A DNA stretch of 64,000 nucleotides from a bacterium (GCA_028824015.1 JAPPFC010000044.1:1-64000), one strand, 5' to 3'; positions 26,857 to 35,597 are shown, numbered from the stretch's first letter. The notes: generated by a model not told the origin, from the letters alone. Numbers and translations are program-made.

Positions 26857-27536
26857 ACCCCCCTCCGCAGAACCGACGCTTCGACCAGCCTGAGCGGGAC
26901 TGGCTCCACCAGCTGCGAAGACGCCGGGCCATCTGGGCGAGCGTCTCCTTCGTTGCGGTGGCGGTAACCGCAGTCCTTTTGGTCAACCTGTTCTCCGAGC
27001 CCGAACCGGATCCCGCCGTCCCGGCCCAACCGGTCGGCGCCCTGATCCCCCACGGACGCAATGCGGGAGGCGCGGCCGCCCAGCTACTGGTCCTCTCCCT
27101 GAGCTCGGAGGACCTCCCCGAGCCGATCGGGCAGATCGACGATGACGCCGGAGTGGAGCAGGAGGAGGAGTTCGGGACCGGAGTACCCGACAGAAGGGAG
27201 ACGGGGCCCTCGGACGCTCCGTTCCTGCGCCGAAGAACCCTGACGTCGGCCGACATACACACGATTGCATCCCGCTACTTCCTGGAGGAGGACGTGCTCA
27301 GGGCGGTCCGCCTGGCCTGGTGCCTGTCGCGGTTCGACCCCGGGACGATCGACCCGACCACCGGTCATGTGGGCCTCTTCCAGCACGACCCGGGCTTCTG
27401 GCCCGACCACGCCCAGTTGGCCGGATTCCGGGGCTATGACCCATTCGATCCGGTCGCCAACACCGCGGTGGCGGCCTACCTGGTGTACGAAGGCGCCGGC
27501 TGGCAGACCTGGGACTGCCCATTGTGGAAAACCTAG
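26853..27536 (+). CDS. Membrane-anchored lytic-transglycosylase-like protein
   Basis: A 227-residue protein. An N-terminal basic cytoplasmic segment is followed by one transmembrane helix (ASVSFVAVAVTAVLLVNLF), an acidic linker and a C-terminal region (residues ~135-225) that resembles SLT-type domains (SRFDPGTIDPTTGHVGLFQ, then ...TAVAAYLVYEGAGWQTWDC). A canonical catalytic Glu in an ES motif is not obvious (LSRF instead), so it may be a binding-only relative. Start overlaps the preceding stop (ATGA). Confidence 0.6.
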   Translation: MNPPPQNRRFDQPERDWLHQLRRRRAIWASVSFVAVAVTAVLLVNLFSEPEPDPAVPAQPVGALIPHGRNAGGAAAQLLVLSLSSEDLPEPIGQIDDDAGVEQEEEFGTGVPDRRETGPSDAPFLRRRTLTSADIHTIASRYFLEEDVLRAVRLAWCLSRFDPGTIDPTTGHVGLFQHDPGFWPDHAQLAGFRGYDPFDPVANTAVAAYLVYEGAGWQTWDCPLWKT

Positions 27537-28567
27537 AACCCACCCCAACCGTCAGCCGTCCCCGGCGCCGCTCCTCGGGACGCCGCACCAACCTCGCATT
27601 GGCGGTGCTCCTCCCCCTGGTGGTCATCACCGGAGGGCTCTCCTTCGCGGTCGGCGTGGACACCCAGATCGATCCGGCAACCGTCCACGCGGTCCTGGCC
27701 CTGGCGGTGGCCATCCTCACCCCTTGGAAGTCGGCGATAGTCCGCCGGGGTCTCCGGCGCCGGCGCCCCAGCCGATACATCTCCGCAGCATTGGGGACCC
27801 TGGTGGCCGTAGCGCTCGCCTCGGGGCTGGTCCAGGCTGCCGGGTGGACCGACCGGGTGGGTCCTCTGACCCTCATGCAGATCCATGTGGGCGCCGGGAT
27901 CGGAGCGGTGGCGATGGTCTGGCTGCACTACCGCTCCCATCCCGTCCGGTTCAGGCGCAGGGACTTCGACCGGCGCTCGTTCCTGCGCTCGGCCGGGCTG
28001 GCGGGGATGGCCGCTGTGGTGTGGGGCGGGTGGGAATCGGTGGTGCGCGCCGCGGGCTGGCCGGGCGCCGAACGGCGGTTCACCGGCTCACACGAGCGGG
28101 GCTCATACGACCCTCGGCGGATGCCGGTCACCTCCTGGTTCAACGACCGGACCCCGCGCATTCCGGGCCCCGAGTGGCGGCTCAGGGCAGGCGGGGAGGA
28201 ACTGGGTCTCGCCGACCTCGACCTTCTCCCGCGAGAGCGCATCACCGCCATCCTGGACTGCACCGGCGGTTGGTATTCCGAACAGGAGTGGGAGGGGGTC
28301 CGCCTCGACCGCTTGGTGGAGCCCGGCGAGGCGCGCAGCGTGGTCGTGCGCTCGGAGACCGGATACCAGCGTCGATTTCCCGCCAGCGACCTCTCCCGCC
28401 TGTGGCTGGCCACCCGCCTGGGCGGAGCGCCCCTGAGCCCCGGTCACGGGTTCCCCGCCCGCCTGGTCGCTCCGGGACGCCGGGGCTTTTGGTGGGTCAA
28501 ATGGGTGGTGGAGATGGAGACATCCCACCGGCCCTCGTGGCTCCAGCTTCCCTTCCCGCCCACCTGA
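27524..28567 (+). CDS. Membrane protein with sulfite-oxidase-like molybdopterin domain
   Basis: A 347-residue protein beginning at a GTG that overlaps the previous gene by 13 bp. The first ~150 residues hold four hydrophobic segments resembling a small cytochrome-b-like membrane anchor (HAVLALAVAILTPWKS, IHVGAGIGAVAMVWLHYRSH). The C-terminal ~180 residues match the oxidoreductase molybdopterin-binding fold, with ILDCTGGWYSEQEWEGVRL holding the Cys that would ligate Mo. It ends WWVKWVVEMET, also typical. An internal RRSFLRSAGLAG segment looks like a Tat-type RR motif. Likely an extracytoplasmic molybdoenzyme; substrate unknown. Confidence 0.75.
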   Translation: MENLEPTPTVSRPRRRSSGRRTNLALAVLLPLVVITGGLSFAVGVDTQIDPATVHAVLALAVAILTPWKSAIVRRGLRRRRPSRYISAALGTLVAVALASGLVQAAGWTDRVGPLTLMQIHVGAGIGAVAMVWLHYRSHPVRFRRRDFDRRSFLRSAGLAGMAAVVWGGWESVVRAAGWPGAERRFTGSHERGSYDPRRMPVTSWFNDRTPRIPGPEWRLRAGGEELGLADLDLLPRERITAILDCTGGWYSEQEWEGVRLDRLVEPGEARSVVVRSETGYQRRFPASDLSRLWLATRLGGAPLSPGHGFPARLVAPGRRGFWWVKWVVEMETSHRPSWLQLPFPPT

Positions 28568-28647
28568 GGGACCCCGCCGAAGCCCCGGTCGCCGCCCAGC
28601 CTGTTGAGACCTGGGAAAAGTCGTCCGGAAGATCCCGCCCCCTGGGA

Positions 28648-28868
28648 TTGAAAGTGTCCCAGGCGTGCTGCATTCTGTAGGTACTACAAACATCGTGCGG
28701 TCCGGACCGCACGATCATCATCAAGGTCTCCTCTTCCGGAAAGCCCTTCATGCTTGTCCCGCCGAGAGGAGCACCCAGCCGACCACCGAGGTTCGGTTCG
28801 GATGAGCCCTGCGCGCATCCGAAAATTCTGTTCGGCACGGCGGAGGCGGGTCGGGAGGGGAATCCCAA
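28648..28868 (+). repeat. Two-copy ~221-nt intergenic element, copy B (possible RNA gene)
   Basis: Second copy of the element at 21453-21674, with identical block order and nearly identical spacing (221 against 222 nt). It opens with TTGAAA and, after 17 bp, CATTCT. Within it, 28692-28715 is a perfect 24-nt inverted repeat with a 10-bp stem and CCGG centre, stronger than in copy A. It occupies most of the 397-bp gap between the molybdopterin gene and the DUF2277 gene; the rest of that gap shows nothing recognisable. No protein-coding frame is supported. Confidence 0.55.
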
Positions 28869-28964
28869 GGGGGGATCGGTGGCCGCCGGGGGCGGCGCTC
28901 GGCGGGCGTTTATCGACCGGGCAGCCGGGGTCTTCCAGGTGAAATCCCAATAGAATCTCCGGGC

Positions 28965-29219
28965 ATGTGTCGCAACATCACCACCCTGCGAGGTCTCGAA
29001 CCGCCCGCCACTCCCGAGGAGATCGAAGCGGCCGCCCGCCAGTACGTCCGTAAGGTGAGCGGTGTGCAGAAAACCTCGGCCGCCACCGAGGCGGCTTTCG
29101 AGGACGCAGTGGCCCGGGTCAGCGCCGCCACCGCCCAGGTGCTCAACTCCCTCCCGCCCCGGAGGGTGCCGCCCCGCTACGATCCCCCGATTCGCCGGAT
29201 GGCCGCCAAACGCGCCTGA
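28965..29219 (+). CDS. DUF2277-family small protein
   Basis: An 84-residue protein that begins MCRNITTLRGLEPPATPEEI and continues AARQYVRKVSG, the distinctive start of the DUF2277 family. The family is small, soluble, widespread in actinobacteria and without known function. The N-terminal Cys-Arg-Asn is conserved in the family and could bind a metal or nucleic acid. It is preceded by copy B of the two-copy element. Confidence 0.88.
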   Translation: MCRNITTLRGLEPPATPEEIEAAARQYVRKVSGVQKTSAATEAAFEDAVARVSAATAQVLNSLPPRRVPPRYDPPIRRMAAKRA

Positions 29220-29297
29220 AGTCTGATCGCCCGGCGGTCCTCTTTCGTAAAGAGTCACGATCTCATTGCTTGCATGCCCCTCCGGGCTTGCCTACAC

Positions 29298-29333
29298 TGA
29301 TAATGATTATTATTTTGAGAATGATAATCATTT
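29298..29333. promoter_or_regulatory. Zur-like box(es) upstream of zinc-binding lipoprotein
   Basis: An AT-rich block in GC-rich surroundings, about 20 nt before the gene's GGAGGA site. It contains a perfect palindrome AATGATAATCATT (29320-29332) and an adjoining half-match TGATAATGATTATTA, giving arms AATGATTATTAT and ATGATAATCATT. These match the form of Fur-family Zur operators. Two overlapping dimer sites are plausible. The zinc transport role of the gene supports zinc repression; Fur- or manganese-type control is the alternative. Confidence 0.75.
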
Positions 29334-29354
29334 GCGTCTCGGAGGAACAGAGAA

Positions 29355-30614
29355 ATGCGTAGAGGGTGGACTTTCAAGGTATGGGCTACGGCGGTGGCGA
29401 CGCTGTTGGTGCTCGGGGCGTGTGGCGACGGCGCCGACGAAAGCGACGTCGAACCCGAGGAGACAGCTCCCACCGCCGCGGAGGTCGAGCCCGATCCGCC
29501 CGAGGAACTCCTGGTGGTGGCGACCACCACCATCCTGGGCGACCTGGTGAAGGGGATCGTGGGAGACGACGCCACGGTGACGGTGTTGTTGCCGGTGGGC
29601 GCCGATCCACACGACTACCAGCCTTCCTCCCGGGACGGCGTGACCATCAGGGAAGCCGACCTGGTGGTGGCGAACGGTCTCGCCCTTGAGGAGAGTCTCA
29701 TTCCGGTGTTGGAGTCCGCCCACGAGGACGGTGCGCGAATCCTCGAAGTCGGAGACTTGGTAGATCCCATGGAGTGGGGCGAGGGACGCGACCCCCACGA
29801 GGGTGAGGAAGACGACCACGACGACGATCACGACATGGACGAAGACCACGACGACGATCACGACGAGGACGACGACCACGACGACGAGGACGAGGACGAG
29901 GACCACGACGAGGACGAAGACCACGACGACGAGGACGAAGACCACGACGACGAGGACGAAGACCACGACGACGAGGACCACGACGAGGACGAAGACCACG
30001 CCGACGAGGACCACGACGACGAGGACCACGACGAGGATCACGACGAGGAAGACGACCATGGCCACGCCCACGAAGGAGCCTTCGATCCCCACTTCTGGTT
30101 CGATCCCTCTCGTGTCCAGAAGGCGGTGGAGTTGATCGCCGCCGAGTTGGCGGACATCGGCAAGGTGCTGTCCGCATCAGAGTGGACCCAGCGGGGCCAC
30201 GACTACGCCGAAGAGATCGGGAGAGCCGCCGACGAAGCACAGGAGATCCTGGCGGCGGTGCCCGAGTCACAGCGGAAGCTCGTCACCAACCACGATTCGT
30301 TCTCCTACTTCGGTGTGTACTTCGACTTCGAAGTGCTCGACTCGGTCCTCCCAGGCTCAGGCCTGGCCCAGGCTGACACCGCCCGACTGGCCCGGATCGT
30401 CGAACAGATCCGCGAGGAGGGCGTCACGACCCTCTTTACCGAGACCATCGCCGACGCATCGGTGGTCGTCACGGTGGCCAACGAATTCGACCCGCCGCTG
30501 GCGGTTGTGGAGCTCTACACCGGATCTCTGGGCCCGGAGGGTTCTGACGCCGACACCTACGTCAAGTGGCTCGTGGAGAACGCCCGCAGGATTGCGGAGG
30601 CGCTGGCGCCGTGA
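29355..30614 (+). CDS. znuA: Zinc ABC transporter substrate-binding lipoprotein with extended Asp/His loop
   Basis: A 419-residue cluster A-I metal-binding protein. It has a lipoprotein signal ending LLVLGAC, DLVKGIVGDDATVTVLLPVGADPHDYQPS with the first metal His, AFDPHFWFDPSRV with the next His, VTNHDSFSYFG with a third, and the C-terminal TETIADASVV Asp region. Between residues ~140 and 235 is a disordered loop of about 95 residues made almost only of Asp, Glu and His, far longer than the usual ZnuA His loop. Such loops bind or sense zinc. SD GGAGGA lies 8 nt before the ATG. No znuB or znuC is adjacent, so permease and ATPase must be elsewhere. Confidence 0.9.
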   Translation: MRRGWTFKVWATAVATLLVLGACGDGADESDVEPEETAPTAAEVEPDPPEELLVVATTTILGDLVKGIVGDDATVTVLLPVGADPHDYQPSSRDGVTIREADLVVANGLALEESLIPVLESAHEDGARILEVGDLVDPMEWGEGRDPHEGEEDDHDDDHDMDEDHDDDHDEDDDHDDEDEDEDHDEDEDHDDEDEDHDDEDEDHDDEDHDEDEDHADEDHDDEDHDEDHDEEDDHGHAHEGAFDPHFWFDPSRVQKAVELIAAELADIGKVLSASEWTQRGHDYAEEIGRAADEAQEILAAVPESQRKLVTNHDSFSYFGVYFDFEVLDSVLPGSGLAQADTARLARIVEQIREEGVTTLFTETIADASVVVTVANEFDPPLAVVELYTGSLGPEGSDADTYVKWLVENARRIAEALAP

Positions 30615-30618
30615 AGTC

Positions 30619-31305
30619 TTAAGGGGATAGCTGAGCTGAAAGGCTCTCCAGCTCAGCATCGGCGAGGCGGCGGAAACACCGTCTCGCCGACCCCTCCTCC
30701 AAGACCGCCGCCTCCCAACCGTCCAGAGGGCGGTTCTCGGTCTCCGCGAAGACCTCCATCCCCAGACGGATCGCTGCGTCGAGTTCCAAGTCCTCCGTGA
30801 AGCGCTCCCGGAGCGCCCCACCCAGCAGGTCGGCCTTCCCCCCAATGGCCAGCACGCCTCGCTCATCCACCAGGGTTCCGTCGTAACTGATCTGCAACAT
30901 ATGGTTGGGGTGTCCGTCCCTCCCCAACTCGCAGATCAGGAGTTCCACCTCGAAGGGCTTGGTCTCGTGCGAGAAGATCACGCCCAGTGTCTGCGAGAAG
31001 GCCGTGGCCAGACCCAGCGCGGTGACGTCGTCGCGGCTGTATAGATACCCCATCACGTCGGCCTGGCGTATCCCTGCCTTGCGTAGCGTCTCGAATTCGT
31101 TGTAACGGCCCACGCCGGCGAAGGCGATCCGATCATAGACCTCGCTGATCTTGTGCAGCGCCCCCCCGGGGTTCTCGGCCAGCATCAGGATGCCTTTCCG
31201 GTACTCCATGGCCACGATCGACCGTCCCCGGGCGATTCCCTTCCGGGCGAACTCGGCCCGGTCCCGCACCAACTGCTCGGGAGTGACATAGAAGCCCGGG
31301 TTCAC
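30619..31305 (-). CDS. prcA: Proteasome alpha subunit
   Basis: A 228-residue alpha-type 20S subunit. It forms the outer gate rings of the actinobacterial proteasome. The N-terminal YVTPEQLVRDRAEFARKGIARGRSIVAM segment with no Thr nucleophile, and GVGRYNEFETLRKAGIRQAD, are diagnostic. Its start overlaps the prcB stop by 4 bp. It is the last gene of the arc-dop-pup-prcB-prcA operon and ends 5 bp from the convergent zinc-binding-protein gene. Confidence 0.95.
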   Translation of the reverse strand: MNPGFYVTPEQLVRDRAEFARKGIARGRSIVAMEYRKGILMLAENPGGALHKISEVYDRIAFAGVGRYNEFETLRKAGIRQADVMGYLYSRDDVTALGLATAFSQTLGVIFSHETKPFEVELLICELGRDGHPNHMLQISYDGTLVDERGVLAIGGKADLLGGALRERFTEDLELDAAIRLGMEVFAETENRPLDGWEAAVLEEGSARRCFRRLADAELESLSAQLSP

Positions 31306-32099
31306 CGGATTCCTCCCAGCGACGAGCGGGCCACTTCCTCCAGGTCCTCCTCGGAGACCTCCCGCACACCCTCTGCATCGATCACCGCCAGGTTGGGGAG
31401 AATCCCCCGGCGAAGATCGGGACCGCCCGTGGCGACATCCACGTCGGCGGCCGCAACCAGGGCCGCCACCACCTTCTCCACCGCGTCGGCCTCGCTCATC
31501 CCAGGCTCCCAGGCGGTGCGAAGAAAGGCCCGCGCCTGGACGGCTCCCGAACCGGCCGCGCCGTAGTCGTGCTCCTCATAGCGCCCCCCCACCACGTCGA
31601 ACGTGTAAACCCGACCCTGTTCCGAACCGGGGTCATAGCCCGCGAAGAGGGGGACCACCGCCAAACCCTGGAAGGCCAGCGGGAGTTGGGAGCGCACCAG
31701 CCTCGACAGGAAGTTGGCCTTCCCCTCCAGGCTGAGCATCGCCCCCTCGATCTTCTCGTAGTGCTCCAACTCCACGCAGAAGAGTCGCACCATCTCGAGC
31801 GCCAGCCCTGCGGTCCCGGCCACCGCCACCGCCGACATCCGGTCGGACGGATACACCTTGCGCATCCGGCGATGGGCGATCAAATGGCCCTCGGTGGCCT
31901 GGCGGTCCCCGCCGATCACCACCCCGTCCCGGTAGCGGGAAGCCAGCACCGTGGTGGCCTCGGGAGCGCGGAGATCACGCACCGGCGAGTCGGGGACCTC
32001 CCATCGGGGGGAGAGTCCCAACGACTCCAGCAGATCCGAGAAGCTGGCTCCGGGGGCGGGGGCGCCGAGCGGCAGGCCCCAGTCGGCCGGTGAGGTCAC
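31302..32099 (-). CDS. prcB: Proteasome beta subunit (catalytic)
   Basis: A 265-residue proteolytic subunit. A ~48-residue propeptide is removed before Thr49 (TTVLASRY), the N-terminal nucleophile. Counting from it, the active-site Asp17 (GGDRQATEG) and Lys33 (RRMRKVYP) are in place. The residue before the cleavage site is Ala rather than the more usual Gly. Its start overlaps the pup stop by 4 bp. It degrades pupylated proteins delivered by the ARC ATPase encoded in the same operon. Confidence 0.96.
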   Translation of the reverse strand: MTSPADWGLPLGAPAPGASFSDLLESLGLSPRWEVPDSPVRDLRAPEATTVLASRYRDGVVIGGDRQATEGHLIAHRRMRKVYPSDRMSAVAVAGTAGLALEMVRLFCVELEHYEKIEGAMLSLEGKANFLSRLVRSQLPLAFQGLAVVPLFAGYDPGSEQGRVYTFDVVGGRYEEHDYGAAGSGAVQARAFLRTAWEPGMSEADAVEKVVAALVAAADVDVATGGPDLRRGILPNLAVIDAEGVREVSEEDLEEVARSSLGGIR

Positions 32100-32293
32100 T
32101 CGCCACCCTTCTGTATGTAGTTCTTCACGAATTCCTCGGCGTTCTCCTCCAGCACGCTGTCGATCTCCTCCAACAGATCATCGATCTTCTCCGAGTCCAC
32201 CTGGGCCAGCCCCAGGCCGGCTCCGTCCTCCTCGCCCGAGGGCGGACCTCCCTTGGTCCGACGCCGCCGTCTTCCCTGCTCTTGATCAGCCAT
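32096..32293 (-). CDS. pup: Prokaryotic ubiquitin-like protein Pup
   Basis: A 65-residue, highly charged, mostly disordered protein ending YIQKGGE. The C-terminal Glu is encoded directly, so it could be ligated to substrate lysines by PafA without prior deamidation of a Gln. The helical region IDDLLEEIDSVLEENAEEFV is what docks on the ARC coiled coil. The ATG at 32293 lies inside the end of dop (8-bp overlap); a GTG at 32302 is also in frame. Confidence 0.95.
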   Translation of the reverse strand: MADQEQGRRRRRTKGGPPSGEEDGAGLGLAQVDSEKIDDLLEEIDSVLEENAEEFVKNYIQKGGE

Positions 32294-33770
32294 TTCTCTC
32301 ACCCAATTCGCGGATCAACTCGGCCGGATCCGACACTCGGCCCAGCAGGGGACCGGCAGTGACCCGATCACCCTGCAATGGTTCCATCATAGACACCCTC
32401 ACCAGACCATCGTGATTCGTTTCAAACAGCAGGGAATCCCAGTTGGCCGCCACCAGAGAAGGGCCGAAGCGGGACACGCAGGTCCCCCGGAACCAGGCTC
32501 GGGTGCTCTCGGGGGGTAGCCGTTCGGCCCTCTCCACCTCCGAGCGGGTGAACATCCGACGCATCGCTCCCCTCTCGACAAGCCGGTGATAGATGCTTCG
32601 GGAGGGATCCACGTCGTGATACTGGAGGGCCAGCGCCGCCAGGCGGGGATGGGACCACCTCAGGTTCTCCCTGGCGCGATAACCCTGGAGCAGTCTCAGC
32701 TTGGCCGTCCAGTCCAGCCGGTCCGACGTCAGGAGGGGATCCTCCTCGAGGTCCAGGAGCACCCCCTCCCACTCTTCGAGAAGCTCGGTCCAGACCGGAT
32801 GGTCCAGGTGGCGCCGGGCGTACTCGGAGAGCCACTCCAAGTACAGGAATTGCAATTCCAGCGCGGTGATCGACCCACCCTCGGAGAGAGCGAGGGGCTG
32901 GGAAAGGCTCAGATCGTGGCTGATCTGCCAGCAGGCCTTGACCGGCTCGGCCAGTTCCAGGGCGGAGGGCAGCGCGTCGTCCTCCATGGCATGGAGGAAC
33001 AGAGCGGTGGTCCCGAGCTTCAGGAAGGTCTGGATCTCGGACAGGTTGGCGTCGCCGATGATCACATGCAGCCGCCGGTACCGGGTCGGATCCCCGTGGG
33101 GTTCATCCCTGGTATTGACAATGGGCCTCCGCAGGGTGGTCTCGAGTCCCACCACCTCCTCGAAGAAGTCGGCGCGCTGGGTGATCTGATAGGAGCAGGC
33201 AGGACGGTGGTTCTCAGAGCCCACCTTGCCCGATCCGGTGTAGATCTGGCGGCTGACCAGGAAGGTCGGGAGGTATTCGATCACCTTCCCGAACGGCGTG
33301 CGCCGGGAGAGCAGGTAGTTCTCGTGGGCGCCGTAGCTGCTGCTCTTTCCGTCGCTGTTGTTCTTGTAGAGGCGGATCTGCTGGTTGGGAGGGAGGGACT
33401 CCTGGACGACCCTGCCCGCCCGGGCCATCACCAACTCCCCAACCTTGTCGTACAGGGCGGCTTCGCGGGGGTCGAGGCATTCGGGTCCGGAGTACTCGGG
33501 ATGGGAGTGGTCGACATACAGGCGTGCGCCGTTGGTGAGAACCGAGTTGATCAACGCCGAATCCGGATCGGGCATCCCGAAGTTCTCATGCCCGAAGCCC
33601 CGGGCGTCGCTTCCCGGCGCCTCGTGCTCGTAGGACCACTGGACCCGGACCGGACCGCCCGGATAACCGTCGATCACCGCCGCCGCGGCCAGGGCCTGAT
33701 GGTGATGGCCCCTATTGCGTATTATCACCCCGTACTCGGTCTCGGTGCCGAGCACCTTGGGAATGGCCAT
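32286..33770 (-). CDS. dop: Pup deamidase/depupylase Dop
   Basis: A 494-residue glutamine-synthetase-like protein. The start MAIPKVLGTETEYGVIIRN and NGARLYVDHSHPEYSGPE are Dop rather than PafA signatures, including the Asp of the DHSHPEY motif. The length (~490-500) and the inserted loop near residue 40-80 also fit Dop. Because the neighbouring Pup already ends in Glu, the enzyme would serve as a depupylase and not as an activator. The ligase gene pafA is not in the window. Confidence 0.93.
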   Translation of the reverse strand: MAIPKVLGTETEYGVIIRNRGHHHQALAAAAVIDGYPGGPVRVQWSYEHEAPGSDARGFGHENFGMPDPDSALINSVLTNGARLYVDHSHPEYSGPECLDPREAALYDKVGELVMARAGRVVQESLPPNQQIRLYKNNSDGKSSSYGAHENYLLSRRTPFGKVIEYLPTFLVSRQIYTGSGKVGSENHRPACSYQITQRADFFEEVVGLETTLRRPIVNTRDEPHGDPTRYRRLHVIIGDANLSEIQTFLKLGTTALFLHAMEDDALPSALELAEPVKACWQISHDLSLSQPLALSEGGSITALELQFLYLEWLSEYARRHLDHPVWTELLEEWEGVLLDLEEDPLLTSDRLDWTAKLRLLQGYRARENLRWSHPRLAALALQYHDVDPSRSIYHRLVERGAMRRMFTRSEVERAERLPPESTRAWFRGTCVSRFGPSLVAANWDSLLFETNHDGLVRVSMMEPLQGDRVTAGPLLGRVSDPAELIRELGERNG

Positions 33771-33792
33771 CAGGGGTGGGGATCCGTTCGAA

Positions 33793-35505
33793 TCAGAGGT
33801 ACTGGCCGGTGGTCACCGTCTCCACCATGCGCCCCTTCCCGTCTTCCAGGAGGGTGCGCACATAAACGATCCGCTCTCCCTTCTTGCCGGAGATCTTCGC
33901 CCAGTCATCGGGATTGGTCGTGTTGGGCAGATCCTCGTGCTCGCTGAACTCCCGCCGCACGGCCGCCAGCAGGTCGGCCCGACCGATGCCGGACTCCCCT
34001 CCGGTGAGGTGGCGTTTTATAGCGCTCTTCTTGGAGCGGCGCACGATGTTCTCGATCATGGCTCCCGAGGAGAAGTCCTTGAAGAACAGCACTTCCCGGT
34101 CACCGTTGGCGTATGTGACTTCCAGGAAGCGGTTCTCCTCCTTCTCCGAGTACATGTCATCCACCACCGCCGCGATCAGATCCTCGAGCATCCTGGCTAC
34201 ATCCCCTGACGTCGCGGCCAACTCCTGGCGGCTGTAGGGGAGGTCGGACGTCAGGTATATCCGAAATATCTCTCGGGCCGCCACCTTGTCGGGACGGGAG
34301 ATCTTGATCTTCACATCCAGGCGACCGGGTCGGAGGATGGCCGGGTCGATGAGGTCCTCCCGGTTTGATGCGCCGATGACGATCACGTTGCGGAGCGCCT
34401 CCACGCCGTCCAGTTCGGAGAGGAGTTGGGGCACTATGGTCGATTCCACGTCCGATGAGATGCCCGTGCCCCTGGTCCGGAAGAGCGAGTCCATCTCATC
34501 GAAGAAGACGATGACCGGCACCCCCTCGGATGCCTTCTCCTTGGCCCGCTGGAAGATCAGCCGGATCTGTCGTTCGGTCTCCCCCACCCACTTGCTAAGC
34601 AGCTCAGGGCCCTTGATGTTGAGGAAATAGGAGTGGGTGTCGGGCTGGCCGGTTCGCTCGGCCACCGCGGTGGCCAGGCTGTTGGCCACCGCCTTGGCAA
34701 TCAGGGTCTTACCGCAACCGGGCGGGCCGTAGAGCAGGATTCCCTGGGGTGGATCGAGGTCATAGCAGGAGAAGAGCTCTCGGTGGACATAGGGAAGTTC
34801 CACCGCATCGCGGATCATCTCTATCTGGGACTTCAGCCCTCCCACCTGCATGTAGGTGACGTCAGGCACTTCTTCGAGGATCAACTCCTCCACCTCGGGA
34901 CGGGCCAGCTTCTCCAAGGCGATATCTCCCTGAACGTCCACCCGCACGTTGTCGCCCATCCGGATGGGCTCCTCCTGGAGCGGTCCGGCGATCCAGATCA
35001 CCCGGTTCTCATCGCCGTGGGCCTGCACCAAGAGGCGGTCGTCTCCCAGGCGGTCCTTCACCACCATCACCTCGCCGGTCCCCTCGAACTCCCGCACGTC
35101 GATGATCGAATAAGCCTCGTTCAACAGGACCTGCTGGCCGGGTTGGAGCAGCTTCACCTCTATGGAGGGCTGGGCGTCCACCCGGAGCTTTCGGGTGCCG
35201 GTTACCAGGTCCACTTTCCCGTCGGTGTTGACCTTCATCACCGTGCCGAAGGAGTTGGGAGGGCTGGTCAGTCTCTCCACCTCGGTGCGCAGCATTGCCA
35301 GTTGCTCCCGCGCCTCGGTGAGAAGGCCCCCGAGCTTCTCATTCTGGCCGCGCACCCGGTCCAGTTGGCGGCGGGTCTGCTCCATCTGGTGCTGGAGGGC
35401 GTCGACTCGCCGGGGCGTCTCCGAGCGCAGCCTGGCCAACTCGGCCTCGAGTTGGGCGATGACCGCGGTGGGGTCCGAAAAATCTGGACGGCGCTTCTCG
35501 TACAT
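33793..35505 (-). CDS. arc: Proteasome-associated AAA ATPase (ARC/Mpa)
   Basis: A 570-residue AAA+ unfoldase that binds Pup and threads substrates into the 20S core. In order: an N-terminal coiled coil (residues ~10-80), tandem OB domains, and an AAA module with Walker [15 protein letters not shown], Walker [13 protein letters not shown] and an arginine-finger region. The chain ends in TGQYL, the tail with penultimate Tyr that opens the proteasome gate. It is the first gene of the operon; a TATAGT hexamer 7 nt before the ATG suggests a leaderless message. Confidence 0.96.
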   Translation of the reverse strand: MYEKRRPDFSDPTAVIAQLEAELARLRSETPRRVDALQHQMEQTRRQLDRVRGQNEKLGGLLTEAREQLAMLRTEVERLTSPPNSFGTVMKVNTDGKVDLVTGTRKLRVDAQPSIEVKLLQPGQQVLLNEAYSIIDVREFEGTGEVMVVKDRLGDDRLLVQAHGDENRVIWIAGPLQEEPIRMGDNVRVDVQGDIALEKLARPEVEELILEEVPDVTYMQVGGLKSQIEMIRDAVELPYVHRELFSCYDLDPPQGILLYGPPGCGKTLIAKAVANSLATAVAERTGQPDTHSYFLNIKGPELLSKWVGETERQIRLIFQRAKEKASEGVPVIVFFDEMDSLFRTRGTGISSDVESTIVPQLLSELDGVEALRNVIVIGASNREDLIDPAILRPGRLDVKIKISRPDKVAAREIFRIYLTSDLPYSRQELAATSGDVARMLEDLIAAVVDDMYSEKEENRFLEVTYANGDREVLFFKDFSSGAMIENIVRRSKKSAIKRHLTGGESGIGRADLLAAVRREFSEHEDLPNTTNPDDWAKISGKKGERIVYVRTLLEDGKGRMVETVTTGQYL

Positions 35506-35512
35506 CGTGCCT

Positions 35513-35518
35513 ACTATA
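35513..35518 (-). promoter_or_regulatory. -10 element of the proteasome operon (likely leaderless)
   Basis: TATAGT on the minus strand ends 7 nt before the ATG of the ARC gene, which places transcription start at or next to the A of the start codon. The -35 region (ACCTAG at 17 bp) is weak. No Shine-Dalgarno sequence is present, as expected for leaderless actinobacterial mRNAs. Confidence 0.45.
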
Positions 35519-35588
35519 TGCCTGGTTGGGCCTCTCTAGGTGTGTGGGCAAGTATAAGAAAGGGCGGGTGCTTTGTGTGATCCGGGTT

Positions 35589-35597
35589 TGCTATACT
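35589..35597 (+). promoter_or_regulatory. Extended -10 promoter of the ferredoxin gene
   Basis: TGCTATACT is an extended -10 (TGN plus TATACT) about 38 nt before the ferredoxin GTG start, with a GGAAGGTGAGG ribosome-binding region in between. No good -35 is seen at 17 bp, which extended -10 promoters tolerate. Confidence 0.5.

Noticed and set aside
21453-28868. Two-copy element as 6S RNA or a known riboswitch
   Set aside because: The size and promoter-like start suggested 6S RNA, but I could not pair the 5' and 3' ends into a long closing stem, and none of the riboswitch core motifs I know are present.
28497-29258. 253-codon open frame on the minus strand across the 28.6-28.9 kb gap
   Set aside because: It runs through the ends of two plus-strand genes and the two-copy element, reads as low-complexity Gly/Arg/Pro sequence, and has no counterpart at copy A.
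29803-30135. Thr/Arg-rich frames overlapping the Asp/His loop of the zinc-binding protein
   Set aside because: They are out-of-frame readings of GAC/GAG/CAC codon repeats; the znuA frame has a signal peptide, SD and flanking metal-site motifs.
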